Below, piece after piece: positions 35,208-47,045 of a stretch of DNA of 64,000 bases. Both the position numbers and the translations under genes were made by a program. Source of the stretch: Sporobolomyces roseus (taxonomy: Eukaryota; Basidiomycota; Microbotryomycetes; Sporidiobolales; Sporidiobolaceae); the NCBI GenBank assembly GCA_016617785.1, contig JADILM010000006.1, forward strand, positions 620,001 through 684,000, written 5' to 3'. The notes beneath the pieces are model-generated. The model was not told where the DNA came from and made no database searches. It saw only the letters and a program-made list of their open reading frames with translations. Numbering within the stretch: the stretch's first letter is position 1; every line of letters starts with the position of its first letter.

Positions 35208-35813
35208 AGTGAATCAACGAGTGAGTGAAGTGTCGAGTGGAGGAGACGAAAAGTGAAGGGAAGGAAGGAGAAAGGTCGACACGCGAGAACCGTGATTTTT
35301 TGTGGAGATCAAAGGGGGGTCCAGGTGGTGTCCTGCACGTGGTCGAAGAGGGGTGCGACCTTTGAGGCCATGAAGCTTGAAGCAAGTCTGTTGAGTTCGG
35401 GGAAGCAGTCGCGGCCCCAGCGAGTGCTGAAGGTCTGAAAGGTCCAAGTTGCGAAAACCAAGGGTCAAAGCGCACTCGCGATTTTGCGTCTTACGAACGC
35501 TGCCTCTTCCAAGGTCAGGAGGCAAGTAGTCTACTTAGCGTTAATATATGGCGTTGGCATCGACTGAGTGAACTAGGTAAGCCGGAGTCGATGTATGCCA
35601 ACGGAGAATTTGACTTCTTTGGAAAACTTCCATCGATTTTGGCATTTTGCTTGTCTCCCACGCTTGACTCGACAAACTCTCCTGTTCTCTCTTCGCCAGC
35701 AGCGCTTCTCATTTCTACTGGACGTCAGCTCTCGATCGCAGCCCTCCCTTTCTCCTCGCTCTTTTCAACCCCCACTTCGAAATTCTTCTTCCCCGAGCTC
35801 CTCCAAATCGCAA
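35208..35813. other. 606-bp divergent region with possible N-terminal extension of the reductase
   Basis: This holds the promoters of the GPI-type gene and the first tandem reductase. An ATG at 35595 is in frame with the reductase start at 35814 and would add 73 residues rich in Arg and Ser. Another ATG at 35591 opens a different frame. No separate gene is convincing. Confidence 0.45.
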
Positions 35814-36914
35814 ATGTCTGCCTACCCTACTATCACGTTCCGGGATGGGAACACCGCGCCGGGAATTGCATTCGGGGCAGGGACAACACATCACCGATCG
35901 AATTGCGTGAACGAGGTCAAAACTGCCCTCAAGGCTGGCTTCACAAGTCTGGACCTCGCGGAGGTGTACCAAACGAGCCGATACGTAGGAGAGGCTATTC
36001 GGGACGTCGGCCGGAATTCGTTGTTCAGTGAGTCCTCGCTTGAAAGCAGATACAAATTTCGCAAATTTGACGGTTCTGTTTTCGTAGTCACGACGAAAGC
36101 TGGTGAAGGTATGAAAGATGTAGCGGAATCACTGGATCAGGAACTAGAGGCGCTGGGCATTGAAAGCGTCGACCTGTTCATGCTTCATTGGGCGCACGAC
36201 TTCGACCGCCCTGATCGTCGCAAGCCTGACTGGCCGACAATGGAGGAGGCCTGGAAAGCCATGATCGAAGTGTAAGTCACTTCTCAGAGTATGGCTCGAG
36301 TATGAGGCCTTCTTTTCGACCTCCGCTGAGGTGTCGTCAAGTTTCGCAGGAAGAAATCCGGAAAAGCCAAATCGATCGGAGTCAGCAACTTCCGAGTGCG
36401 CGACCTACAGAAACTCATGAGTTGTAGCGAGCTCCCCGTAATCAATCAAATCGAATACCACCCGTTCTTGTACTCGGTTACGGAGGAGGTTGTCGAATTT
36501 TGTTCGTTCTTGAGACTTTCTTCTCCCGCGAGCTGTCGACTCACTTCCACTTCTTGCTCCACAGGCGCAAAACACGATATAAAGCTTGCAGCTTATTCCG
36601 CAACGGCACCTGTCACTCGGTTCAGCGGCGTCTCGACGAAATTCAACGAGGAGCTCGAAAATATCACGAAATCTGTCTCGGAACGAAGCGGTCAAGAAGC
36701 TCAAACACACCAGGTACTCCTGAAACTGGCCTCTCAGCGAGGGTTCATGGTCGTCACAACCTCTAGTAAAGAATTCAGGATGAAGGAACAGCTCGCGGCG
36801 GGGGGTTTGGGGGATTTGACACAGGACGAAATCGATAGATTGGTTCGGGCGGCGGAGCCTTCACCTCAGAGGGCTTTCGAGGAGCATATGGGAGAGTTGG
36901 ACGTTGAGTATTAG
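35814..36914 (+). CDS. Aldo/keto reductase, tandem copy A (AKR3-like)
   Basis: An NADPH-dependent carbonyl reductase similar in its blocks to yeast YDL124W, an alpha-keto amide reductase. It starts MSAYPTITFRDGNTAPGIAFG. The tetrad is Asp/Tyr in SLDLAEVYQTSRYVGEAIR, Lys in VTTKAGEGMKD and His in DLFMLHWAHDF. Then come SIGVSNFRVRDLQKL, PVINQIEYHPFLY, FCAKHDIKLAAYS (spliced in the middle), QVLLKLASQRGFMVVTTSSKE and the end EEHMGELDVEY with TAG at 36912-36914. Three introns: after NSLF, after MIEV, and inside VEFC, the last with an unusual GTTCGT donor. The neighbouring copy lacks the MIEV intron. An upstream in-frame ATG at 35595 could add a 73-residue presequence-like extension. Confidence 0.9.
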
Positions 36915-37302
36915 CAATAGAAGTTGACTTTTGGGAGTTTCGCACGGGAATTTGGCTTTCTGTCGGCGAGATCATCGACGAGAGAGCCTTCTGTCGCGCC
37001 TAGCTCTCTCTTCGATACTTTGCCTTCGAAGACCAGAGGGTTTTCTGCGAAATCGACGAAAACGACTCACCCGACGGCTTCGACGGCTTCGACGGAAAGC
37101 GAAATTTACAGACCGCGGCTCCTCTTCCTCTCCTTCAATCTCTCACGTCTCAAGCTGTCTTCACGTCAGTACCAGCTCTGAACCATCTGTGCTATCGCTC
37201 GCTGACTCCTCTCCAACAGTCAAGATTCTCTCCCTCTTCTCTCGATTTCCCCACTCTACCTCCACTTTCACTCGAACGCTCTCCAACACGACAAAATCCA
37301 CA
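36915..37302. promoter_or_regulatory. Gap between tandem reductases, possible 5'-leader intron
   Basis: A segment from about 37167 (GTCAGT) to 37219 (CTCGCTGACTCC...CAACAG) has donor, CTGAC and acceptor like the coding introns around it, and may be a leader intron of copy B. A short tandem repeat of GACGGCTTC (2.5 copies) lies at 37073-37095. No other gene is seen. Confidence 0.45.
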
Positions 37303-38362
37303 ATGTCGACTTACCCAACGATCAAGTTTAGCGACGGCAAAGAGGCACCTGGATTAGCGTTTGGTATTGGAACTGCCTGGTTTAAACAAGATTGCGTCGA
37401 AACGGTGAAGACTGCTCTACAAGCTGGATACAAGAGCCTCGATTTGGCTCAAGCATACCAAAATACGCAAAGTGTAGGTAAAGCGCTCAAGGAGAGCGGA
37501 GTTGATCCGAAATCGTTGTACAGTAAGTTTTCGCAATTTTGTTATCTTCTTTCCTCCTTCCCTCGTTGCTGACGATCTCGCAATTTGCGCTTTCTCTCTT
37601 CTAGTTACCTCGAAGGCCGGAGCGGGAATGAAGGATGTCAAGAAGGCGATCGACGAAGAGTTGGAAGCTCTTGGGACCGATTCAATCGATCTCTGGCTCC
37701 TACACTGGCCGACTGACTTTGGGAAGCCTGAATTCCCGTCGATGGAAGACGCATGGAAGGCTATGGTGGAGGTCAAGGAGTTGGGAAAGGCCAAGTCGAT
37801 TGGAGTCAGCAACTTTCGAGTACGAGACCTACAGAAAATCATCGACTCGAAGCCGAAGGAGCTGCCAGTGATCAATCAGATCGAGTATCATCCTTACGTA
37901 TACGAGGCTAGTCAGGAGCTCTACGATTTCTGTACGTCGTCAACATCGTTCGAACGACATTCTCCATCGAGGAAGACAAAGCTGACCAGTTTGGACGCTT
38001 CTTCGCCTCCAGGTGCCAAGCATGACATCCGGCTAGCAGCGTATGGCCCGACTACACCGATTACCAAATTCAGCGGCGTATCGAAGGAGTTCAACGAGGA
38101 GTTGGAGCGAGTTACCAAGGCAGTTTCGGAGCGTAGCGGACAAACAGCTCAATCGTCCCAAGTGCTCCTGAAACTCGCTTCACAGCAAGGATGTCTCGTT
38201 GTAACAACTTCGGGCAAGGACTGGCGAATGAAGGAGCAACTCGCCGCTGGAAGTCTCGGGGATTTGACTAAGGAGGAGATCGAGAATCTCGTCAAGAGTG
38301 CTAAACCGGCACCGCAAAGAGCCTTCATGAAACACATGGATGACAAGGAAACAGAATATTGA
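37303..38362 (+). CDS. Aldo/keto reductase, tandem copy B (AKR3-like)
   Basis: Paralogue of the preceding gene and in the same orientation, so a local duplication. It starts MSTYPTIKFSDGKEAPGLAFG. Asp and Tyr lie in SLDLAQAYQNTQSVGKALK, Lys in VTSKAGAGMKD, and His in LWLLHWPTDFGKPEFP. Later blocks are SIGVSNFRVRDLQKII, PVINQIEYHPYVYE, AKHDIRLAAYGP, FSGVSKEFNEELERVTK, SQVLLKLASQQGCLVVTTSG and the end KHMDDKETEY with TGA at 38360-38362. It has two introns, sharing the first and last positions with copy A but lacking the middle one. Its stop is 21 bp from the stop of the convergent 5-phosphatase gene. Confidence 0.91.
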
Positions 38363-38383
38363 GCTGGAATGCACATCAGAACT

Positions 38384-41300
38384 CTAGTTTGACAGTTTGT
38401 AGTAATCCCTCGCAGAATCGAGTAACCGTTCCTCCTCGATCGCCCATTCGTGAAGCACTCCTCGCAAGGTCTCCTCTGCTCGAAGATGATCTTCTCTCTT
38501 GACCTCGATCTCAAAGGTTGCAGAGACAGGCTGCGAAACGAAGCAATTATCAATTTCGGTGATGATTGTGGCCGCGTTCGAAGAAAGACGTACTCGATGA
38601 TCAGACACATCTGCTTCGTATCTCCCATACGCGACGCACTTGACACTTGCCCCCCTCGCTTGTGATCTCCACAGAATTCGATCGCACCAACTTGGCGTTC
38701 GCTGTTTCGCCGAAGTATCGTACTCTTTCGAGTTGTGATCGTATTTGCTGTTGACCGCGACACCTCAGTATATTCCGAAGCGGCAGGAAGAAGTGAGAGA
38801 GCTCACTAAGTCGGGGGGAAACAGACTGGAGCTTCTCGCATGTTGCGAAGTCGGAAGGAAGGGTTCGTTTTGCGAAGTCGAGTCAATTCGTCGTGAGGCA
38901 GAAGATCTTGAACAGCAGTAGGAGACTTCACGAGCGTTGTCAAGACTTGCGAGCGAGGCAAGTCGATACGGAAGTTGAGATCACCTGAGAAGGCGAGAGA
39001 GTCAGCAGCGAATTGAGATTGTTGACGAGAAGAAACGCACCAGAGAAGAAGATGAGTTCAGCATCCGAGATCTGCGTTCCGTCTCCACCTCCGACGTAAG
39101 CTCGTTTCGTACCAGATGCGGGACGAGTAAATCGAGGACCGCTGTCGAAGATCTCGATGAGATCCCTTTCTCGTCGACCTGGCGCATTCGTTCCAGCAGC
39201 GAGATGAGAGTTGATGAGGCAGAACGAGGTGTCGTCGATCACGAAGCGAAGTAAAACAGATCCTTTGTTGCCATACTCCGCGCTGAAACCCTGTTGAGCG
39301 AGTGTAGACAGCATGAGCAAGACGCGCTCAGAGTGATGAAAAAGGATTAAGGGGAAATCACAGTTTTGATCCCTGTTGCTTCTAGATCCCTGATCTTCCT
39401 ATGAATAGCTTTGCGAGCGAAGAGTATAGTGTAGAGCTGAAGAGAACAAAGATGTGAGTGATCGACAGAATCGGCAGAGAAGCGAAAGTGAGCTCACTCC
39501 GACCAGCTTCTCCTCCTGGACCAACTCAAATTCGGGTCCGAGACGCTGCAAGACTGCTTCAGAGAGCACCGCAGACCAGTGTTTGTATCTCAGAGTTACG
39601 TCATGTTGCTTGGTCGCGAAGAGAAAAGTGCCTGTACTCTCGCAAGATTGAAAAACTGTCGAGAACAGGAAAGAAAGCGGGAACTCACGAGCGGCGAGAG
39701 TGAGATCCGACAGATCGATGAGCTGTTTACAATTGGGAATCAGTAAGAAAGTATCGACGCACGAAACGAGAATGCTCACCTCCTGAAAATTGAACGAGAT
39801 TAAATCTGGATTGTCGAGAGTACGAAGGAATGTTGCGAGAAGAGTTTGATTGACGGGACTTGCAGCTTCAAAGTCGCTCGCAGCGACACCATCGATGTTC
39901 CAAGTGAAGATGCCGAGTCGAAGTTTTGAGAACGTGCAGTACTCTTCGACTCTGCTCTGCATTTTCAGAGCTGATCGTTGTCAAGGATTCGATCAGATCA
40001 GAACAGTTCAGTTCAGTATGAGGAATTGATGACGCACTGATCCAATCTTTTCGTAGAAGCCCATCCTACAGTCGAGAGCGGTTGGATCAGCGAAGAGTCG
40101 CAAAGAATGATAGAAAGAACGAGCTCACCCAAAATCGAACATACCCATCGTCCGCTGCACTAACGACACGTAGTTGCGAGGCCTACCCATCGACGAGGTG
40201 AATTAACTTGCGAGTCAGAGAAGGTTGAGACAAGAACGTACGGTCCGAAGAGAACGAGGATCAAGGGTCAAGCTCTCGATTGGAGCGTCGTGAGCTTGCC
40301 AGCGCTTGATGACTCGCCACAACTCTCCTTGAATATCGAGGACGTCAATGATACCGCTGTGAGGCAGAGCACTTGTCAGCTGATGGAAAACGAGAAGAGA
40401 GGAAAAAGCTGTAAAGTACTCTGCTCGACCGATCCAGAGGAAACGAGAAGGACCGCACATCGCTGTGACTTCGGCGAGCGACACCTTGCGTACGTCGAGA
40501 CGTTTCGCAGTCTTCGGCTGCCAAACTGAGACGTGTCCCGAGCTGAAGTTGCGAAAAGTCAGCGAAGGTCGTGCAAAATCGTCAGAAAGGGAACTCACTA
40601 GTGACCCATAAAGACGAATTCGCGATGAGCTGGAACGACGCAAGCTGAAGTGACTTGACCAGGATGACCATCTGCATTCTCTTCCCACTCGTACTCTCCC
40701 AACATCTTCGGTTGTTGTCCAGTAACGTCGAGCACTTCGAGGACCGACAGCGATACTTTCTTCCCAGCCTTGTTCTTGGAGTGGAACCTGTAAGTGATGT
40801 AGACTATTCCGTCGAGGACGTCGACCCAAGTCGGTCGATTCTGAACCTGGAGAACCTTGGAATGACCGTGGAGAGATGCCATCGTTCCCGATCTTGGCGA
40901 AGGAAGCCAGATGACGAGACGACCTGATTCGTCGAGAGTGTACATGAAAGAGGAGACTCGTTTGATGAGCACGACGGGCGAGTGAGGGTGAGCGTCGTGT
41001 CGATGAGCGATGAGAGGCAGCGGGAGACGAGGATTCCTGTAAAGCGATTCCGAATCGAACTCGAACAAGGCTCCGCTGTTGCAGCCGACCCAGAGGTAGC
41101 TGTCAAGAGTACACTCAGTCATCAGTAACGAGCTGAATAGAGCTATCGGTGAAAGAAAAGCTTTACCGCCCCGTTTCAGACCAAGCAATCGATGTAACGA
41201 TATTCGTTCCAATCCCGTGCAATCCGACTTCGCACCAGCCTATCTTGTCATCCTGTTGAGCACTCCAGACAGCTACCCTCACTCCCCATGCCATAGCGAG

Positions 41301-41825
41301 TAGGTCTCCCGAAACAGCGACAATGTTCATTTCTTTCAACCTGCTCACAAACCCAAGCACCGTCAGCTCTCCTTGCCGTCGAATCGACGCCGCACTCCGA
41401 GCGGAGCGAGAGGAAGGAGGAAGCGAAACTCACCATCCGAAATTGACCTTTCTTCGCGAATTCTGCAAGAGTGGCCTAGTCCTCAAGGTTTCACTAGCAT
41501 CGGGGAAAGAGTGAATTTCTTCGGCTTTGCTCTCCTCCATCGCTTTCCTCGTCTTGATCAAGTTGAGCTCGAGGTCGTGTAGAGGTCCAGTGAGGAATTT
41601 CGGATGAGATCGATCGTGTATGTGCCACGGTCGATTAAGGATTGGAGGATCGTCGATAGCGGAAGCTGTCGAGGAGAACGAGGAGGCTGGAGAAGGTGGT
41701 GAAGAGTCGGAGTGATGCCAAGGAAGTAGGGAAGAGAAGGAAGAACGTCGATGAGGCGCAGAAGAGGACTGTGAGCGATGTTCGTCGAGTTGCGAGGTCG
41801 GCGGCATAGAGCTACGACGTCGCAT
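38384..41825 (-). CDS. WD40-fused inositol polyphosphate 5-phosphatase
   Basis: A single protein with an N-terminal beta-propeller and a C-terminal inositol 5-phosphatase domain. The start at 41825 gives MRRRSSMPPTSQLDEHRSQ and a Ser/Pro-rich region. Propeller blades include NIVAVSGDLLAMAWGVRVAVW, YLWVGCNSGALFEFD, FMYTLDESGRLVIWLPSP, GHVSVWQPKT, CGPSRFLWIGRA and GIIDVLDIQGELWRVIKRW. The catalytic domain follows: LRLGIFTWNIDGVA, DLISFNFQEVSELIDLSD, GNKGSVLLRFVIDDTSFCLINSHLAAG, DLNFRIDLP, KQRTPSWCDRILWRS and VSDHRPVSATFEI, all motifs needed for activity. It ends SARDYYKLSN with TAG at 38386-38384. More than ten introns. No RhoGAP, Sac or membrane anchor is seen. WD40-5-phosphatase fusions are known from plants and fungi; the lipid or soluble substrate here is not known. 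Confidence 0.87.
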
Positions 41826-42057
41826 TGAGATGGCGAGACCTGAGTGAGAAGAGAGATGGAGAGAAGGGGAAAGAGGAGAGGTTTGAAATGAGAGAACGCC
41901 GCGGACTGTACGGAGTCCGCCGCAGCAATATCCGACGACGACAATGCCTCTCTGTCAACGAAGCAGAGTAGCGAAGCGAAAGAGATCGACAAAATGGCAG
42001 CGGAAAGACAGAGAAGGCAAACTAACCCAAGATTCGATTTCCCATTTTCACTTTTTA

Positions 42058-44391
42058 CTATGTACTCGGATCGAACTTCTTGAACCCAGCTTTGAATCGT
42101 TGACAATCCTTTTTCTCCTCATCGTCCGACTTGGCACATCTCTTCCAGTCTGCTCGATCAGGAGTGTGAAGTAACAGCGCGACAGTTTCCCTACCAGACC
42201 CTCGCTCAAACAATCAGCATCCCGCCTTCTCACCAACAGAGAGGGAGAGAGGGAAAAGCTCACCTTCCAAATTGTAATCCAAACCTCTCATCTTTAGCAA
42301 TCCAATGAACCAAACTTTTCCTATTCGGTAAGTCCACCTTGAAATAATCCGTTCCTTTCCCATCCGTCTCTGCAGTCTTGTGGAAAGAACTAGGATCCTC
42401 AACTTCCTCCAAATCGAACCCATACTTCTGAGCTTGAGTGGTGAATGTAGATTCAGCTTCCGATGCGAGAGATGCTGGAATCGGACAAATCTGTCGCCGA
42501 AAGCAAGCGTTATCAGTTGAATGATCAAGAGATAGAGAGAAGCAGTCGACTGACTTGGATATGAGCATGACCACCCTTTCCAGTTGTACGAGCCATCTCG
42601 AATACCACCATTTCTGCCCCGAAATTCTCGAAACATTTCTTAAGGGCTTGTTTGTACAATTCGATTTCCTCGAGAATTTGAGGAGCAACTTCGGAAGGGA
42701 TCGATCGGAGAGTTTGATAATGAGCAATCTATCCCACAGAGTCTATCAGGCATTGATCCAGGTGAAGAAGGGAGAGAGGAGCAGGAGCGCACAGGAATGA
42801 GAAGAACGTGACCTCCACCAGGAACGGGAGATTGATCAGTCGAACACACTTGTCCTTTCGGTAGAGTCAAGTAGGTCTCGGTTCCGATTGAAGCAATCAA
42901 ATGTTTCGTCACTTTCGGATTCGATAAACAGAACCAACATTCATCCGCTATACTCGTTTCGTAGTTGTCAGTTCTCTCTCGGATTCGAGGATGAGGAGGA
43001 AGAGAGGCAACTGACGACTGATGGGTTTGATGGGTTCTCGTGGACCTTTGTTTGTTCGTTGAGCGGCTCGTTCAGCATCTTTCGATTCCTTGTCAGGACA
43101 ATCTTGAATCCAATGTCCTTTCTGATCGCAAATTCGACACGTGTAATGATCTCTGTGTTTCGATTCAACGTCTTCAACAGCGCTCTCGAAGATATTGAAC
43201 GTGAAGAGAACTCACGGAGGAGGACCACCTTTCCCCTTCTTCCCATTATCCCTCCCATTCTGACTCCCCTTCTGTCCAGAAAAGATATAATTCGGTACAC
43301 CCATCTCATTCACATCGTCTTCATTCGCTTGTGCAGGTCGCTTCAACCCTCGAGGTCCGTTCGTACCGTTGAGAGTTTGAGTCGTTTGAACCAAGTCAAA
43401 GAGTCGAGCGGGATGGTAGGGGGATTTGGTCGAGTTCGGAGGAACGGCGGAAGGCTGTTTCGGGGTGATTGAGAATGCGTAGAACCACTGCGAGTCGTTC
43501 TCACGGACAAGGATCAACCGGGAGCCGTTCCCCCTGAATTCATGAGAAAACGAATACTCACCCTTTCTTTCTCCTTGTTACCCATCTCACCCAAACTCAA
43601 AGCACGACAATAACTCTTTGGTTCCCCTACAGTACTTCCCTCTTCAATCGGCCATTCAAAAGGTTCTCGTTCCCAGAATCTCCCAACTGAACTCACGAAA
43701 TGATATTTACTCCTGGTCAACTTTGCGGGTTCGTCGAGTAAAGGAGAGAAGACTTGGTCGAATGGTCGATCCTGTGGTGTAGTGAGGGGTTTTTGGGAGA
43801 TGAGAGTTAGGGAGGAAGGGACTAGGTGAGTGAGGAGGATATCGGCTGGTTTAGAAGGAATCGCGGGAACTGATGAGGTCGAAATGGAGGGGACGGTGGG
43901 AGCCACAGTGGGTTGGAAGGACGAGAGAAGGGAGGATACGTCCGAAGTGGTGAAGGAGGAAGGGGAGTCGGAGGGAGCTGAACCAGATAATGTTGCGATT
44001 CGAAGTCCTGAAGCTAGCGTCAATAATCCCGCTTTCGCTGTATCATTGGAGAGCGAGTCAGCTCAACCTAGATCCAATAAGCTAGTCAGAACAGCGAAGT
44101 GTACTTACGTAGGACTGATAGATTTGTAGTGATTTCTTCTCCTTTATCCACCTTGTCCTGTACCTTCTGTGGTAGTTTGCCCTTTCCTACCGCTGCATAT
44201 ACTTGTACTGGGATCTGGATAGTACCATTGAGGAGATCATCTAGATCCTTGTCGTCGTTGTCGATTGATGAGAATAAATCTTGAGCGAGTACGAGATTGA
44301 ACGAATGCTTCGATTGGAGTGAAGCTAGCTTGGTGAAGTAGCTTGATAATGAACTGATTGGACCCGTAACAAGTACTTTTTGGGCTGACAT
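42058..44391 (-). CDS. CwfJ-domain protein, CWF19L1/Drn1-like
   Basis: Homologues associate with the spliceosome and lariat debranching enzyme Dbr1 (Drn1 in yeast, CWF19L1 in man). The start at 44391 reads MSAQKVLVTGPISSLSSYF, followed by a metallophosphatase-like half: FNLVLAQDLF, LSVLRKA-type linker, LRIATLSGSAPSD and DILLTHLVP. A CCHC zinc knuckle, CRICDQKGHWIQDC, sits mid-protein. The two C-terminal CwfJ domains contain DECWFCLSNPKVTKHLIASIG, GGGHVLLIPVRS/IAHY, EMVVFEMARTTGKGGHAHIQ (histidine-triad-like HAHIQ) and YFKVDLPNRK, ending CQRFKAGFKKFDPST with TAG at 42060-42058. About nine introns. In such an intron-dense genome an intron-turnover factor is a sensible housekeeping gene. It is divergent from RFA1, 140 bp apart. 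Confidence 0.9.
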
Positions 44392-44531
44392 CGAAACTGG
44401 TAGGTGAACAACCTTAAAGAGATACATAAGAACTAGCAATTGTAATCAATACGACTAGACGCGAGAATATCTCTTCGCCTCTTCCGCTCTCTCTCCACTT
44501 CCTCTCATTCGACTAGTTCAAATCTTACAAG
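44392..44531. promoter_or_regulatory. Divergent promoter, CWF19L1-like / RFA1
   Basis: 140 bp between start codons. It contains ACGCGA at 44459-44464, one base from the MluI cell-cycle box (ACGCGT) that drives S-phase genes such as RFA1 in yeast. A single near-match is weak evidence. Confidence 0.4.
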
Positions 44532-47045
44532 ATGGTTGAATTAACAGCAGGAGCGATCAAGTACGCGTTCATCTCGTCTCCTCTCCTCTCTTGCTTTCCG
44601 TTTGCTGACTTCGCGTCGAATGGCAATTATCTCATTTCTCAAACAGAAACATGTACAACTCGATCGATGATCCTACTGGCATTGAACCGATCTTACAAGT
44701 ACTCAGTTCAAAGAAAGTAAACCCTGGAGGTGCAGGTCAAGATCGTTACAGGTAAGTTTCCCTCTCTTCTCCCTTCTTCTCCCTCTCTTACGCGTCGGAA
44801 CACTCCAGATGCTGACCTAGTATGCGTATGAGTATAGATTGATCTTGTCAGATGGTGAATACTTTGCTCAAGCAATGTTGGCAACTGGTCAAAACGCTCT
44901 CGTTTCGGGAGACAACCCTCAAGTGTACAAGAATTCAATCATCAAACTCCTCACTTATGCTGTCAACGATGTACAGAACCGTCGGTGAGTCCCCTCTTCC
45001 CTCTTGCTCTTCCTCTCTTACCAAAAAGGTTTCGCAAAAAGATTTTGACATCTGATTTTGTGTTTTTCTTTTTAGTATCATCATTTGTTTGACGATGGAT
45101 CCACTCGGAGAAGCACCAGAGAAGATTGGTGCACCTCAAGCGATCGAACCTACGAAAGGAAGTGAAGGAGCAGCAGCGAGTGGTTCAACTCGAGATGGTT
45201 CAGCACAACCCGAACAGAAACCTTCGGTACCTCAACAACAACCTAGGAATGCAGGAGGTGTAGGGGGAAGTAATGCTAGTAAGACGAGTGCGGCTAAGCG
45301 AGGTGGACAAGCTGCTGCGAGAGGTGGGAAAGCGGGTGGAAGTAACCTCGACGCTCCGATTTATCCGATTGAGAGCTTGAGTCCTTATCAAAACAAGTCA
45401 GTCTTGCTCCTCATTCTCTGACTACCTCTTCTTGATAGGAGAAGCTGACACGATTGTTCGATGTAGGTGGACGATCAAGGCTCGAGTAACTAGTAAATCA
45501 GAAATCAGGCATTATTCGAATCAACGTGGAGATGGAAAGCTTTTCAGTGTCAACTTGCTCGATGAATCTGTACGTTCCCTCTCTCTCTCTCTCTCTCTCT
45601 CTTCCCCTCGTTTCCAATTCTCGCTTACGGTATACTGATTCCTCTCGCCTATTCGTTTTTTTTTTCAGGGTGAGATCCGTGCGACTGGATTCAACGAGAC
45701 TGTCGACAAACTCGATCCGATTCTCGAAGAAGGCAAAGTATATCGAATCTCGAAGGCTAGGGTCAACATTGCGAAGAAACAATTCACGAATTTGAACAAC
45801 GAGTACGAGATCATGTTTGATAAGAATACCGAAGTTGAACCTGTACGTTCTCTCATCTCTGACGTATCTCTCTGACGGACGAAGACTGATAGGGCGAGGA
45901 TTGAGTTGTACAGGCCGAAGACGACGATGCACCGAAAATGAAGTTCTCCTTCATCGAACTCGCTGCGCTCACCGAAATGGAGAAGGATTCTACCTGCGAC
46001 GTCATCGGTATCGTACAAGAACATGGACAACTCTCTGAAATCACGGCGAAAGCGACTCAGAAACAAATCAAGAAACGTGAACTCACGATTGTCGATCGTT
46101 CAAACTTCTCGTGTCGAGTCACGCTTTGGGGTAAATCGGCAGAGTCATGGCAAGAGGATGGACCGTCGGTTGTTGCGCTAAAGGGAGTCAAAGTGGGAGA
46201 TTTCGGTGGAAGGAATTTGAGTGTTGGCGGTAGTGCTACAGTTGCGGTTGATCCTGATATCGATGAAGCTCACAATTTGAGGGGATGGTGAGTTCACATC
46301 TTCTGTTTCTGTGCTCGAAAGCGACAGAACTGACGGATTCTCACTTCGTCTCTTTAGGTGGGATACTCAAGGTTCGACTCAATCATTCCAATCTCATTCG
46401 ACTGGAGGAGGAGGTGCCGGATCTACTTCGTTCAAAGCCGATCAATTCAAGACTCTCTCCGAAGTCGTCCACGAAAACTTGGGAATGTCGGAGAAACCCG
46501 ACTTCTTCTCTTCTCGAGCTACGATCACCTACATCAAGAGTGACAACATGTCTTACCCTGCTTGCCCCGCCGACAAGTGCAACAAGAAGGTTTCGATGGA
46601 AGCTGAGAACTCGTGGAGGTGTGAGAAATGCGAACAAACTTATGAAGCTCCTCAATATCGGTACGTCTTCACTCTTTCTTACTCTTGCGTCTCACTCGGA
46701 CGCGAACACTCATAGACCCGTTCGAGCGAATATAGCTACATTCTATCACTCGCCGTCAACGATTTCACTTCCCAAATTTGGCTTTCTGGATTCAACGAGA
46801 TTGGAGAACAAATCCTCGGGAAATCAGCGAACGAGATGCAAGTGTTGAAGGAAGACGACGAAGCTCAATTCAATCAACTCGTTCAATCTTCATTAGGGAA
46901 ACAGTTCAACTTCAACGTCAAGGCGAAAGCTGATTCCTATGGAGATACTACGAGGGTTAGGTATCAAGCGCAGAGGATGGCTAAAGTCGATTTCGCGCAG
47001 GTTGGGAAAGAGTTGTACGAACTCTGTATGAACGCTTGGTCTTGA
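44532..47045 (+). CDS. RFA1: Replication protein A large subunit (RPA70)
   Basis: RPA is the single-stranded-DNA-binding heterotrimer of replication, repair and recombination. The N-terminal domain ([31 protein letters not shown]) is followed by a low-complexity linker with Gly/Ala/Gln. DNA-binding domain A begins [19 protein letters not shown] and has [21 protein letters not shown]; domain B has [24 protein letters not shown] and [18 protein letters not shown]. Domain C holds a four-cysteine zinc ribbon, [10 protein letters not shown] with [11 protein letters not shown], then [25 protein letters not shown]. It ends [14 protein letters not shown] with TGA at 47043-47045. About nine introns, including one carrying a (CT)12 repeat and one carrying TTTCGCAAA. 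Complete, with all domains in order. Confidence 0.95.
45579..45602 (+). repeat. (CT)12 microsatellite in an RFA1 intron
   Basis: Twelve uninterrupted CT units directly follow a GTACGTTCC donor. It is close to the donor rather than at the acceptor, so it is not the usual polypyrimidine tract. Length variation between strains is likely. Confidence 0.85.

Noticed and set aside
36931..37302. Long N-terminal extension of reductase copy B
   Set aside because: The upstream open frame begins with TTG and no ATG is in frame; a leader intron (about 37167-37219) explains the sequence better.
17674..38362. Secondary-metabolite cluster around the reductases
   Set aside because: No polyketide synthase, peptide synthetase, terpene cyclase or P450 is present, and the reductases are separated by housekeeping genes.
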